From Apiosordaria backusii (lineage: Eukaryota > Ascomycota > Sordariomycetes > Sordariales > Lasiosphaeriaceae): a stretch of DNA of 64,000 nt. The notes below the pieces were generated by a model. That model saw nothing but the letters and a program-made list of their open reading frames with translations, did not search any database and was not told where the DNA came from. A program made the position numbers and the translations under genes. Shown one piece after another: positions 1 through 11,085 of this stretch (its first letter is position 1; every line of letters begins with the position of its first letter). Location: positions 1,798,001 through 1,862,000 of the forward strand of contig JAUKTV010000005.1 of NCBI GenBank assembly GCA_030549205.1, given 5' to 3'.

Positions 1-471
1 TTAGGACCACGTCTTGAGTTCGAGATTTTGAAGGTTGGTGAAACAAGATCGGTCATCAGATCAGAATGCCCTCGAAACAGTGCAGCTCGAAATTGATGTT
101 CCTTGAATTCTTTCTTTTTTGTTATTGTCTTTTCTGACAATTCCATCCGCGATTCAAGCGTGATCCCAATTCTGACACTTCCTACCCCAGTGACAAAATC
201 ACCCCCCTCCCAGCTCTCCGTGACAGAGAAAAAAAAAGTGGTGAGAAATATTAAACAACAAGAAAAGAAAAGACCAAAAAAACACAAGGCACGTTTTGTC
301 TCTGAAAACGGCCGAATATAGTAGTACCCCCAAAATTTGTTTCCCTCACCCTTGAACGCCGCCCGTAATGCCAACAAATCCCTTCTTTTCCCCCGCTTCA
401 TCAAAAATATACAATTGCCACCCTCCATGGCAGCCATCCCCAGTTTCCCCACCGCATCTCTTGTCAGAAGA
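1..471. other. non-coding, 3' flank
   Basis: This stretch precedes the stop codon of the BIM1-like gene and probably includes its 3' UTR, since that gene runs leftward. It is rich in short A and T tracts (for example 229-290). No open frame here has coding character on either strand. Confidence 0.5.
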
Positions 472-1344
472 CTAAAGCAATGCCCACAAACCACCAAGTG
501 CTAGTGGGACATAGCCAAGCCACGCAAGTGTAATGCCGCTGATGGTCAAAGATCGTGTCGCATCGCTCGTGAGGTTGACAGCGCCCTGGCCGGAAGCACG
601 GAGGGTAAGAGTGTACACATCCGCGACGCCGATATCCGTGCTGTTGAAGCAGTTGGTGTCGTTGACCTCTGCCAATCTCGAATCGCCTGGCTCGACAAAG
701 GTGATATCGACGCACTATCCAATTTTTGTTAGTGCTTTATCCGCCTGACTTTTGTAGTTCAAGAAGTACATACCGAGTAGAGAGCAGCACCATGTACAGC
801 CAACTCAACAACCTGAATTGTCGCATTATCCCCAGCCTTCACCGTCGCGTTCACCGGCAGTGGTACTTGAGGAAGGCAGACAGTGCCGGGATACGGGTTC
901 TTTGATGGGCCGAGAAGCTGGAAAGGAGGAACCATCGGGAAAGACATGTTGGGAGGACCGCCCTTAGGACCTCCTTCGGGGCCTTCTGTGCCGAAGCCCA
1001 TGTTGACGTAGACCATGGCTGTTGCGTGGCCTTGGAACCATCCGGGTTGGAAGGCAATGGCGCCGCCTTTTGTTGACCAGTAGGTTCGGTTTGTTGTTGC
1101 TTCCATGCCGCCGCCTGGAGTGAAATAGGTCAGTAACTGATGTCTTGGGTTGTGTAACGAGGGGAGGGGTAGTGAGAGAAAGAAAAGATGGGGAGAGCTT
1201 ACATGGATACATCCATTGCATGCCGTATGGGAAGGTTGAGTTTGTGATCAGATTGTTGCCTCTCCATCCTGGATATGTGATGACAATGTGGGCGGAGGCG
1301 ACGGCAGCTGTTGTCAAAGCCGTGAGAAATGTTGATGTGAGCAT
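472..1344 (-). CDS. BIM1/X325-like GPI-anchored copper-binding surface protein
   Basis: Three exons on the minus strand (1203-1344, 774-1114, 472-714) give about 241 aa. Both introns have clean signals (GTAAGC and GTATGT donors). An N-terminal signal peptide of about 17 residues ends ...ASA and is followed directly by AHIVITYPGWRGNN. The His exposed by cleavage is the hallmark of the LPMO-like X325/BIM1 family, where it forms the copper site. Cys residues lie at MYPC, TVCLP and SCVD, and there are several N-x-S/T sites. The C-terminus ends in a hydrophobic segment (WLGYVPLALGGLWALL) after a Ser/Asn-rich stretch, which fits a GPI-anchor signal. Family members act at the cell surface in copper acquisition or cell-wall biology and do not show LPMO activity. 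That role is known for the family and only inferred for this copy. Confidence 0.88.
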
Positions 1345-3170
1345 TTTGACGATGTGTGTCGCTAATTGCGAGATATGTGAAAGGGTGTCCAAGAAATTTG
1401 CGCGATCAGAGCCTCACGAGGGCTTTCCCTTCAATTCCGGCTCTCTTTTTCTCTTCCAGCAAAAACTCTCAGTCGAATGTCTCAATTCCTCCTTCTGGAT
1501 CACCAGTCCTTGTCGATCAGTATCTGTGTCACTGTCCCGGTGGTGATAGTCCCAGTGTCGTTCAACGCAACATATGTACTGAGGCCGAAAACTGTTTAAA
1601 TTGGTATAAGAAAGACAACTGCAGAACAAGTGAAGCAGGGAAAAGGCCAGAAGAACAGGTCGCGCTGGGCAGACGGGAGGGTAATATCTGTGGTGGTGGC
1701 CCATCGGCCCTGTGTATGCAGCCATTCCCCTCTCCTCTCCAGCCGCCCAATGGTCCCTGTCGCCCCCCAGGTCCAGTCACTTTCACACCCTTCCACCACC
1801 GTGACCCGACTTTGCCATGCCGAAGCACGAAGCACCAACGGGCACAGCAATCTGGGCGGCTTTTTGGCAGCAGCATGCACTTGAGCATCCCAACCACTCA
1901 GAGGGCACGAAAACGACTGAAGGGGTGCGAGCCGTGCATGCCGACCCTGCCGACCCCCTGTCACGATGGGAGTCTGCGGCCAATGGGGGGACAAACCTGG
2001 CCGCTCGGCTGCGGGCAAGTCGCTAACCTGGGGCGAGTGCAGGTCAATGACCTGGCCAATATCGTTGAGCCTTCATGCTCGAATCTGCACGCTATCACCA
2101 TTCAACGCCAACAGCTCTCCCGATTGAGAATTATGGGGGTCCTGATTGAAAAGCGGCCGCGAAAAAGCAGAGATTTTGGGGACTTTTCTGGTGCTCAGTA
2201 GCGGGTTGCACAGAGGTTTGTGGTGTGCTTGGCGGGATTCCAGTCACATCAAGCTCATCACAGAGCCATCTCCACCGTGTGCCGTCTCTCCTCCAACCTT
2301 TCCTCACAGCTAAGCGCCCAGCCAGGAGTCTGGGAACCAATCAACATCAGGCGTGCGAACGGTTTGGGGGCGATTTGTCAACCCTCGGTTTTTCTTTCTT
2401 CAGCAAAAACCCTCGACCGATTTATTGTCCGTGGAAGGTGGTGGGCTTCTTGATGCGGTGCGACTCTGCGAAGAGCTATTTCTGATTGAATGCATTCTTT
2501 GGTTCTGCCGTCCTGGTTCTCAGAAGGCGCAGCCACTGTAGATCGATCGGTGAATCATGGCCATCTTTGGTGGAAGCTGATTCATTGCGAGACAGCCTTA
2601 TGCCAGTGGGAGACTCTACCGCAAGAACTCATAGTCTTCGCCATTTTCAACAGCCGGATGTTCGGACGAATGACTTGCATGTTCGTGGGATGGCCAAAAT
2701 AGGGGCCGCGTCAACAGTTTGGCAGGTGTAACGCTTCTGCAGCACAGATGAAGTAAGCTGACCGCTTGTACCTGAGCTCGACACTGATGGTAAAGGAAGC
2801 ATAATTTGGAATAAGAAGAAAACTGGAATAAGAGATGCTTGCTTTCTTTTAGAGATGGGGAGAGAATCAGGTGCAGTGCCCGGTGGATTGCGGGAAGCAT
2901 CGAGATCAAAAGTGGGCCAATCCTGGTCCTTGCTCTTCCCCGCATGAACCAGGGACAGCTGTATTTGGAAGGCGGTGAACCTATTGCTGCCTATCGCATT
3001 TCTTATCGCACAACTGCCCCTCGGTATCGCTTCTTCACGGCAAGCCCCTGTGTGAATAACGAAGACATCACTGAACTTAAACTCTTACTGGTCTTGAATT
3101 TCCTCTGAAATCTTTCCATCTTTCCATTGCTGAATCTCACTCTTTCGACACTCTGGCCCCGTGATCGATT
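1345..3170. other. intergenic spacer between divergent genes
   Basis: About 1.8 kb separates the divergently transcribed BIM1-like gene (-) and the SRR1-domain gene (+), so it should hold both promoters and 5' UTRs. Open frames of up to 281 codons exist (1356-2201), but they overlap each other on both strands, are Pro/Arg/Ser-rich and match no family I recognise. I do not call a gene here. Confidence 0.5.
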
Positions 3171-4056
3171 ATGGCTGACTCGGGAGGGGAGTGGAATCAG
3201 GTCAAACGAAAGGGCAGAAAGCTTCGTCATGTATCCAAACCAGTAGCTGACGAAAATGCCCCCTCGGACAATCTTCAGCCAAATTCCAAGCCAGAATATT
3301 CCATCGATAATGTCGCAAAATACCACGACAATGTGAGCAAGAGATTCGAGGAATCTCCATGCTGGGATGAACTACAAAAGCTTCTCGAGTCTGCCTTCTC
3401 TTCACACAAAATACCACATATCACCAAAGCAGTGTGTCTAGGGACAGGACCATATGATCCAGCAGATGGCAGTTCTCAGGCGAGGAGGACAGCCCACATA
3501 CAAACAGTCGCATTCTGTGCCATCATTAACCAAATTCGTGGGTCATGATACAATGGGCGACCCCCGAGTGCAAACTAATCAGAGAGCAGGAGCCAAAACA
3601 AAACAAGAAATCAAGTGCTTCATTCAAGAGCCTCGGTTCACTCAAATCGACAAGGAATTCTGCGCCAAACTCGATCTTGAGGCCGTCGACAGTCCGGGTG
3701 GGTTCGATCTCGTAGATGAAAATACGCTGCTTTTTGCTATTCATCTTGAACTCGAACTCTGCAACCTAGCCATGAGAAAGACATTACCGGCCATTTTCAT
3801 CGGCACTGGTTTGGAAGAATGGTTACGGGTAGTAGATGGCACCAAGGAAAGGCCTGGGCCGCTCCATCGGTTTTTTAAACTGGAGGGCAACTACCAAAAA
3901 CTCGCCTTTCCGGACCTGGATTACATTTTTTCAAGTACCAGCATATACTGGAAAGGCACAGACAGTCTATCAGAAGCAATATCTGGTACAGTGGACGAAA
4001 AGGCAGTGGACCAAAAGACACTGGACCAAGAGAAAGCTGAGTCTTCTGAAGACTAA
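3171..4056 (+). CDS. SRR1-like domain protein
   Basis: Two exons (3171-3537 and 3590-4056) encode about 277 aa. The second half lies in another frame. A 52-nt intron with a non-consensus GTGGGT donor, a good CTAAT branch point and a GCAG acceptor restores it exactly. The SRR1-like core starts near residue 85 (ITKAVCLGTGPY, then ARRTAHIQTVAF). It continues after the splice with CFIQEPRFTQIDKEF, GFDLVDENTLLFAIHLELEL and a Cys-Asn-Leu segment, the order seen in SRR1 proteins of plants, animals and fungi. Family members are linked to circadian control in plants and heme or transcription functions elsewhere; the biochemical role is unknown. The short C-terminal tail repeats VDxK/LDQxK units and may be disordered. 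Confidence 0.8.
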
Positions 4057-5041
4057 TAGGCTGCTATTGATAGCGATGACGATTGGATCTAGTTTTTCGA
4101 GACCTGATGAGTTCGTATTTTGGCCCTGGGCTAAAGACTTACGCAGGTATCATCTCTCTGCTACCCAAGCTTTCTTCAGACACAGCCCGAACCTGGTCTG
4201 TCTTCGATATTAGCTCTTTTGCTCCTGATCAGAGCTCGAGCCTTTCAGGACACCTCATTTGCCTTCTTCTTCAACAATACCCTCCAAGCTACAAGACAAC
4301 ATGCCAAAGTAGACCGTCAACATCTCTATCAACACCGCCTTCCTGGTGCGTCTGCTCAATCGGCGTTGCTACCCTTGGCTGGTAGCGCAACTGTCAAAGT
4401 CTTGGAAGATGACCACGGTGTTGGAGGGTCGGCGAATCAGGTCTCGGTTATCGACTTGGATGGGAAAGTGGACCATTGCAGCAGAGGGGAAACCGGGAAA
4501 CACGCAATGTGGATTCTCGATCCTTCCCACTTGTCAACGTTCATCAACTTGTGACGTTATCGCCTTTTTTGCGCCGCAAGACGCCGCACACAGCATGCAG
4601 GATCACGGAGAGTTTTTGCAATTGAGCTCTCAACGAGTCTCGTTTTTGTGCCACCACATGAGTCCTGTCGCGCTGCCCGCTGTGCGACATGTTGCTGTTG
4701 CAGCTCCCCCACACTGAATACCACCAGGCCCACAGCCAGAGTTGCGAGGTCAAAGCGCGGCACTCACGATCCAATTTTTGCGAAATTGCGATGACATGGG
4801 TTGAGGGTTGATTCTCCTAGACTTGGCGTTGCCATGTCCAGGGCTGAGATGGCTGCATGGGAAGCCCTGATCTCCCTTGATTCTCACCTTTCTTTCGTTT
4901 TGCACTCCAGCCAACGCGCTCCGGCGCCATCAGAGTGACAAACATCCAATCTCGCGAAGCCGGCCGACGGCTGAGTAATGGAATCGAGCGACCGACAACG
5001 ATATCGACTGAGCGAGATGGACCCGCGGGTTTAACCGAGTC
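4057..5041. other. intergenic spacer
   Basis: This holds the 3' flank of the SRR1-like gene and the promoter and 5' leader of the PAN-domain gene. Small open frames at 4083-4717 overlap in all frames and lack coding character. No repeats or RNA genes are seen. Confidence 0.45.
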
Positions 5042-6097
5042 ATGACGGAGCCCTCAGCGCGTCAGGGATCCTCGTCCCACCCTGACAACATTGCCAACGA
5101 CAACGACCACAATAACCACCGTGTGCGGTTTGCTGAGGAGGGACCAGAGCCTGTCATCTACCAACACAACCCGAGACGACTGCAAGATGACGAGCCTTCA
5201 CCACCGCCAGGACCTGCTGTGTACTGGGATGAGAACGAGAGCATCGCTCCAACCAGGAATCAAGATCGGAACAGCATCGCAAACACGGCCGACACAGCAA
5301 ATCTAGCCCAGTATACCTTCTACCGCGAACCAACTCCGCCTCCCTACAGGCCAGAAGAGAAGGCCTTTGGGAACGATGCGGCCAGCGGCAGGATAGCTCC
5401 AACATCGAGTGCTGGGGGGATTCCAGAAAGCGAACGTCAGCTTCATCTTCAGCCCCAGAGAAGCAACTGGAGTGAAGACGAAGAAATGTCTCCGGTGGCT
5501 AAAAGAAAACTCCTCTGGATTATCATCGGGATTGCAATTGTGATCATTGGCGTTGCCGTAGGTGTGGGAGTCGGGGTTGGTGTGTCGGTGGCTCGCAAGT
5601 CGTCTGCGGAAGCTCAAGAACAGTCCGAGTCTTCCACCACTCCGCCAGTCTCGGTAATAGGCTCCAGTCCCACACCAACACCATCAGCGACACTTGATCT
5701 CGACAGCTCGGCAACATCGTCGGCATCTTCATATACATACACTCCTTCAACGGTTTCTTCATCCACACTCGCTATCCCCTCCCGACGACCAAACCCTCAT
5801 TCTGACTGTCCTGCGGCAAACAACACCATGTATCAAGTCCCAGGCTCTCACAAACACTTTCTTCGCCTATGCGGCGTCGACTACCACGGTAGCAGTTCGT
5901 CCCGCGATTTATCACACATGTACACTGCCTCTATGGCGGATTGCATGAACAGCTGTGCTTCTTTTGACCAGTGCACAGCTGTTGGATGGGGTTTTCTTCC
6001 TGGTGACACCGGCAAAGAGCATCGCTGTTACATGAAGACAGACCTCAAGGCTGGTCATGCAGCTACCAGCGACTGGTGTTTCGCCATCTTACAATAA
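5042..6097 (+). CDS. single-pass membrane protein with extracellular PAN/Apple-like domain
   Basis: One exon of 351 aa. Residues 1-155 are hydrophilic, acidic and proline-rich, with PPPGP, EPTPPPYRPEE and a KRK just before the membrane, and are probably cytosolic. Residues about 158-182 form one transmembrane helix (WIIIGIAIVIIGVAVGVGVG). A Ser/Thr-rich stalk, probably O-glycosylated, follows to about residue 250. The last 95 residues contain seven Cys, with the pattern C-x3-C-x5-C in DCMNSCASFDQC and the aromatic GWGF after it, then HRCYMK and DWCFAI. This resembles a PAN/Apple fold. The architecture is common in Sordariomycetes, and a surface sensor or adhesion role is only inferred. The start ATG follows an in-frame upstream stop and opens a continuous frame. 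Confidence 0.8.
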   Translation: MTEPSARQGSSSHPDNIANDNDHNNHRVRFAEEGPEPVIYQHNPRRLQDDEPSPPPGPAVYWDENESIAPTRNQDRNSIANTADTANLAQYTFYREPTPPPYRPEEKAFGNDAASGRIAPTSSAGGIPESERQLHLQPQRSNWSEDEEMSPVAKRKLLWIIIGIAIVIIGVAVGVGVGVGVSVARKSSAEAQEQSESSTTPPVSVIGSSPTPTPSATLDLDSSATSSASSYTYTPSTVSSSTLAIPSRRPNPHSDCPAANNTMYQVPGSHKHFLRLCGVDYHGSSSSRDLSHMYTASMADCMNSCASFDQCTAVGWGFLPGDTGKEHRCYMKTDLKAGHAATSDWCFAILQ

Positions 6098-7195
6098 CCA
6101 CCAACCACCAAACCTACGGCATTTTATTTTCGCCTTGAACCTATATTATATTTGCAACCTTCGACACACGCATTTTGGCGTCGGATAGACTCGCCATCGG
6201 CGAACAGATACCCCGTTGTACATGACACTCACACTCCTACCCCCACGCTTACGCGGAAAATACAACACACACAGACGGCTTTTAAGACTTTACAATAATT
6301 CATAATGATGTTATTATGCCACTTTGGAGATGGAAATGGAAGGCGAGCAAGGAGTTGAGTCTCGGTGCCCTCGACGAGAGGTGTCGGACGCTGAGGTGTG
6401 GGGTCCTTCAAAATGGAGGAGGCGAGTACCATCCTCCTCCATTTTGAAGGACCCCACACCTCAGCGTCCGACACCTCTCGTCGAGGGCACCAGGGATAGA
6501 GCTAAGGAGGAGGAGGCTCGTATAGTTAGCTGGAGTTTTTAGCGCCAAGTTAAATATATTTGGGCAACCATATATCATACCCATGATGTGATGACCTAAA
6601 CTCGTTGACATCAAGGGGGTGACTATTTGTGTGTTTGCCAGGTTTTCCTAGAGACCATTACAACCTGTATACTTCCTCTTGTAGGACAAGACTCGATAAT
6701 GGTATATGTATTTGCCTCTTAGTGAGGCGCTGAACAGATTAAGTTGCTGTCGAGTCCCGCTGCCTAGGTACCTTGTGATCAGCGTCGCGCCGATGGTATG
6801 TATGTCCCATACCAAACTAAGGAGGGAGCGTACCTTACATAGTATGCTCCTGTCGTTGGGCAGTTTCTCTGTTTCTAGTCATCTCTTCTCTTTACTACCA
6901 GTCCACCAATTTTCTTTTCCTTTCTTCTTCATCGAGGGTCTGACAAGACTCCTAGAACCATTTCTAGCTCTCTACCGCTTCTTCACCACCTCCCCGTCTA
7001 CTGAAGGCAAAGTTAAGTTCATCAGTGATTCATCAGCCCGAACAAGAAACCTGGCCCTTAGATTCGCTGACCAAACTCAGGAAAGGTTTCTACACGACTT
7101 GTAGTCGCTGAAGCAGAGCACACAATAAACTTCCGTCACTCCGCTCCCAAACCTGCCCCCAAAAAGTCGCATCACGGCATCACCAGCTATCAACC
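6098..7195. other. intergenic spacer with foldback
   Basis: Apart from the 59-bp foldback and one CCTAGGTA motif (6763-6770), nothing is supported here. An open frame at 6706-7104 (132 codons) has no recognisable homology or supporting splice sites, and I leave it out. Confidence 0.45.
6364..6491. repeat. perfect 59-bp inverted repeat (foldback)
   Basis: Arm 6364-6422 is the exact reverse complement of arm 6433-6491, with a 10-nt loop (6423-6432). Arms begin GGTGCCCTCGACGAGAGGTG. It sits about 270 bp past the stop codon of the PAN-domain gene. No flanking target duplication is evident. It could be a foldback/MITE remnant or a very stable hairpin in a 3' UTR. Confidence 0.9.
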
Positions 7196-7909
7196 ATGGC
7201 CAAAACTATCACGGACTTCTCCAACAAAGGCTTGCCTTTTCTCCTGGCCCGAAGCTCAAACACCTCAAAGATGGAGGCCGAGAGCTGGATTTCGCCGAAC
7301 GGCAGGTCATCTCTGCGCTCGTCGAGAAGATGATGGCAATCGGGGTTGAGGCGATCTGGAACATATTGGATGAACACCAATGTAAGAGATATGCTAATGT
7401 CCATAAATTCCATCTACTGACAAACTACCAACAGGTTATCCAACGTGCTCTGACCACTGCTTCCATCTGCGGCAACGGCGTCGAAATTGGACTTGAGTGG
7501 GACACAGAGACTGACAATCAACTCCTCGCTGCCGCGCTGTACATGTTCTGCGACCGCCAAGAGACAAAAGTCAAATGCGAGCAGTGCTCAAAGCGGGTGA
7601 CACCTTGCCCCGACAGCTACTTGCCTCAGGTAACCCTTGCCGCTTGTGTCAGTTGCACTTACTGGCTGTGAGGATACCTGTTTTACTGTTGATATTCATT
7701 CAGCTAACATGTGGCACATAGATGAAGAGAAGGAGGCGGAGGAGTTCTTTGAGAAGTATGGTTGCTACCCGCTTACTCGGTTCAGAATCAGGGGTGCATC
7801 TACGGAGGATTTGGAGTGCGTGCTACGCCAGATCGATACAGAGTTGCTTAGACGGGGCTGTAGAGAGCGGCAGGCGATTCGAGGGTCTGATAATATGGGT
7901 GCACATTGA
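7196..7909 (+). pseudogene. frame-broken small hypothetical gene with CxxC motif
   Basis: Coding character runs from the ATG at 7196 to the stop at 7907-7909 but changes frame several times. The N-terminus (MAKTITDFSNKGLPF) is in one frame. From about 7232 the coding frame shifts by -1 and reads LDFAERQVISALVEKMM and VEAIWNILDEHQ. An apparent intron 7382-7434 (GTAAGA donor, TACTGAC branch, ACAG acceptor) does not join the flanking frames. The next block has ALYMFCDRQ and KCEQC, a possible zinc-binding pair. A second apparent intron 7630-7721 is off by one base from the final block (DEEKEAEEFFEKYGCYPL). I do not recognise the family. It is either a decaying gene or one damaged by sequence errors; as given it cannot make a full product. 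Confidence 0.5.
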
Positions 7910-8002
7910 GAAAATGTCTTGCGCTTTCAAAGAGCAGTCTAGGTCTGACTAGCTAGGTACCTAACTCCTCGACGTCTTCGTCCTCCAGGACTGCGCTGAA
8001 TA

Positions 8003-8911
8003 TTATTTCACAAAATCTTCCACCTTGTCATCAAGCCGGAATCTTGAAGGTATACTCCTGTCGCGCGGATGAAATCCAAACGCCACTCTAAAGTTCGCCC
8101 CCGGCCCAACTCTGTAATCAACCTTTTTCAAGACGCGCAACTGCTCGATAGCCGGCATATTAAAGTAAGGACGATCCAAAACAGAGAGATAGCCCTGTCC
8201 TTCTGGGGCGTAGGCAAGATCGGGATCATGCTTGAGAAGGACTTCAATGACTTCAGTTGCCTTTGTCGCAATGGCGTGGGAGATGGAGGCGTCGGCGAGG
8301 AGTTGCCGAGTGCTGGTGATATCTGTAGAGCGCTGCCAGATGGGGTGGAGGAGGACTTTTTCCTGGCCTTGCAGCAATTGGCCTGGTTTTTGGAGGATGT
8401 CGAATTCGTCTGGTGTCCAGATTGGCTCTAGGGCGGTGTCTTGAGGAAATTCTGAGTCGAGGATGGATAGGAGGGCTTGCCAGATGGGTTGGTCTTGAGG
8501 TTTGTTGCTGTTGTGCTGGTCGTGGACTAGTGATCTGGCTAGGATGTCACGGATGAGGTCTGGGTGATTTGATAGTTTGTCTGAGGCGTCGAGGTTGAGG
8601 AGTGATCGTGGGACAACATCGTTGACATGCTTGAGGAGGGTGTTGGTGGTTGAGGATCTGAGGAGGGCGTCTTGAAGCTTGGTGCGGTATGCTCGGGTGC
8701 TCTGTCTTGATCTAGGTGGTCTTGTTGCCTTCTTCTTGGCGATGCGATGTCCGGGCCAGAGCCAACAGTTTGGGTCGTGGAGACACATGCTGGTTGTTTT
8801 GTTGGGATGATAGGTTGCTATGCTGTGATTGTTGACTTGTTCAAGACAAAGATGCATAAAGGGAACCTTGGGCCTTTTATGCTCCTTCTCTGATCCGTAA
8901 CAAGTTAACAT
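8003..8911 (-). CDS. hypothetical protein, unrecognised
   Basis: Single-exon frame of 302 aa on the minus strand, with no signal peptide or membrane segment. The N-terminal third has a Cys/Trp motif (MCLHDPNCWLWPGHR) followed by a very basic stretch (KKKATRPPRSRQSTR). The rest is mostly helical and acidic. Codon third positions look like the neighbouring genes, which supports a real gene, but I know no family for it. Alternative in-frame starts exist at the Met residues near positions 19 and 42. It converges on the broken gene at 7196-7909 with only 93 bp between stops, and the two together look like a lineage-specific patch. Confidence 0.6.
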   Translation of the reverse strand: MLTCYGSEKEHKRPKVPFMHLCLEQVNNHSIATYHPNKTTSMCLHDPNCWLWPGHRIAKKKATRPPRSRQSTRAYRTKLQDALLRSSTTNTLLKHVNDVVPRSLLNLDASDKLSNHPDLIRDILARSLVHDQHNSNKPQDQPIWQALLSILDSEFPQDTALEPIWTPDEFDILQKPGQLLQGQEKVLLHPIWQRSTDITSTRQLLADASISHAIATKATEVIEVLLKHDPDLAYAPEGQGYLSVLDRPYFNMPAIEQLRVLKKVDYRVGPGANFRVAFGFHPRDRSIPSRFRLDDKVEDFVK

Positions 8912-9123
8912 CTGTGGTGGTTCGGCTTGGAGAACCGAAAGCGGAACGCTAAGACATTGTTGCCTGGGCTGCCTTGGGCTGCCTGGGGTTGATTCAGGGG
9001 TTCAGGGGCTAGAGGTGGAGAGGGTTAGGGTTTTGGGCGCGTGATGCACAGAGTCAATGTAGATGACAGAACAAAGACCACTGGCCATTCCTTGATCAAG
9101 CAATGCTGTTGTTCACAGTGACG

Positions 9124-10256
9124 TTACCAGCGACTAGATTTAACATCACTAGTTCCGACGAAAACTACCAGGACAGCAGCAAACCTAAATTGGAAAATGG
9201 TGGTCATGTTAATGATCTTGGTGGGATTGGTATGATGAGAGTAGTGGCAGCCTGAGACTTACGCAGCAGTAGCAGCAAAGATATCCTTGACGCGTGCTGA
9301 AGTAAAGAGACTGAGTGCGAAAGAAAAGAGCGCGGTGAGTGCTGAGATGGCAGCCATGCGGCCTTCCATGGTCTCAATATGATACAGGACATGGATGCCG
9401 AGTATTGGCAATAGAGACGCCGTAATGGTGCAGATAATTTTGAGTACTCGAAAGATGCCTTCATTGGTATATCTGATGGTGTTAGGAAGAAATTCTCGTG
9501 TATCTGGTTTCTGAACGGGAATATTTCTGTTAGCGCTATCGTGTCTTGAATGTGTGCATGATAAGGGCTTACATGGACATGTCTTCCTATGAGTTGATTG
9601 TAGTAATCAACCAGGCCCACGGTAAACGGATTGGTAAAACTTTGCTCCTCTGAAGGAACTTCGAGAGAGACTAAATCTTCTAGGGTCGTGGGATCTTTCC
9701 AGATATTTCTATCGGCGCCGAGTAAGAACACGTTGCCCCTATCTGGACGTTCCATCCAGCTATTAAGTGCTTTGACTTGACGCGGAATAGCAGGACCAAG
9801 GGCAAGAACCCGGCGATGACGGAGAAGAGCCTCTTGATAGTCCTTCAGCTTTTCCCGAATCTCCAAGATGGTATCCCATTGAGCACTATCATTTCCTTCG
9901 GCCGCATCATCGGCACCGGAGCGCTGAAGTGCGTCCCAGTCCAAAGCGTAGTCCTCACGATCCTGATGGCCTGACTGCTTGTCTTCCTTTTGAAACCGTC
10001 TGAGGGCTGCCTCCAACTCTTGCAGCTCAGCTTGTCGGTAAAGAAGATCCTCGGCAGACAGCACGCCAAAACGTCGGAACATAGCCATTTCGGGGAGGGA
10101 CCCCATCATCCGGGCCAGCCGGTCGTACCCCTCAGGCCGACGCAGTGCTGGGGTGTTCACATGATTTCCCGTTTCGAGTTGACGTGGAGTTTGTGCTGAT
10201 TCCGAATTCGACATGGTCAGAGGTGTGGTTTCGTTAACATCTCGCCTCAAAGTCAT
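9124..10256 (-). CDS. DUF6594 family membrane protein
   Basis: Three exons (9573-10256, 9263-9510, 9124-9184) encode about 330 aa. Both introns have GTAAG donors, and the phases close exactly. The N-terminal part has the DUF6594 signature GYDRLARMMGSLPEMAMFRR followed by LLYRQAELQELE, then a long soluble helical region with WDALQ and an LDxxxYNQL-like stretch. The C-terminus has two to three hydrophobic helices (IICTITASLLPILGIHVLY; ALFSFALSLFTSAR) and ends in the family motif FAATAA-FAAVLVVFVG, which the last intron splits. DUF6594 proteins are expanded in filamentous ascomycetes and have no known function. A second Met (MSNSES) 14 codons downstream is a possible alternative start. Confidence 0.85.
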
Positions 10257-11085
10257 GTCAAAGGGCCGTGGGGCTGCATTCGAGTTTTATCGCTTCAGAA
10301 GACTTAAAGTGAGATGAGGGGAAAGTGCAGAAATCTCCTGTCCGTGGTTGGGCCAATGGGTTAGAGTCCGTGGCAAGTGGCTTAACGCAAAGTCCCCAAC
10401 CTTTTTTCTTCGCCGGTCATGGTTTGGACCAATCGTATCATCCAAGGCTGTCGTGGAATGGTTAGGTCGCGAGCCACACACCAAATGCATTCCCGGCCCC
10501 GGTGATACAACATGCCGACCTTGGAAAAGCAGGGCTGGTGGTCCATCCTTCAACAACATTCGCGGACAAAGCGTGGATCGTCTGGTAATCGTTTGCCCAC
10601 TTGTCGTTTTAAACAGGTTCTGACTGCTCGTGTACAGACTGTATGGTTTACCTATCGCTTATCTTTTAACGACAGGGTGCGTTGGAGGGCCACAACGTGG
10701 ACTCGCCGAGAACAGTGTTATCCCCACTGCCAAATAAATGTTTGAAGTGCAATAAGGCTGGGCTTGGCGCTTACATCTTGATGGGGGGCAACACAGACCT
10801 GGAACTTTCACTTTCTTCGTGGCTGCTGCGAAATAAAGCTGGGAGCCTGATCCAGCCCATGCATCCATCCCACACCACATGCAAAGGCGGAAAGACCTGC
10901 CAACACATTGCCTAAAAATGAAGTACCTACCTTCTTCATTCTACGTTGATGTACCCCGCTGCAGCCGCCCACGTTTCTCCCCGCGGCCTCCTTGACTTGA
11001 ACAGGTCCCAACAATCTCATGTTCACTTCTCCTGGCTTAGCAGAATGCCCCAGCTTGCTGGCTCAGACCGCATGCAAAAAAAATA
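10257..11085. other. intergenic spacer between divergent genes
   Basis: This shared upstream region serves the DUF6594 gene (-) and the hypothetical gene starting at 11086 (+). Only short overlapping open frames occur. No RNA gene or repeat is recognised. Confidence 0.45.

Noticed and set aside
1356..2201. 281-codon open frame upstream of the BIM1-like gene
   Set aside because: It overlaps frames of similar length on the other strand, is low in family signal and lies in a shared promoter region.
6706..7104. 132-codon frame between the foldback and the broken gene
   Set aside because: No recognisable features; composition fits translated UTR or spacer.
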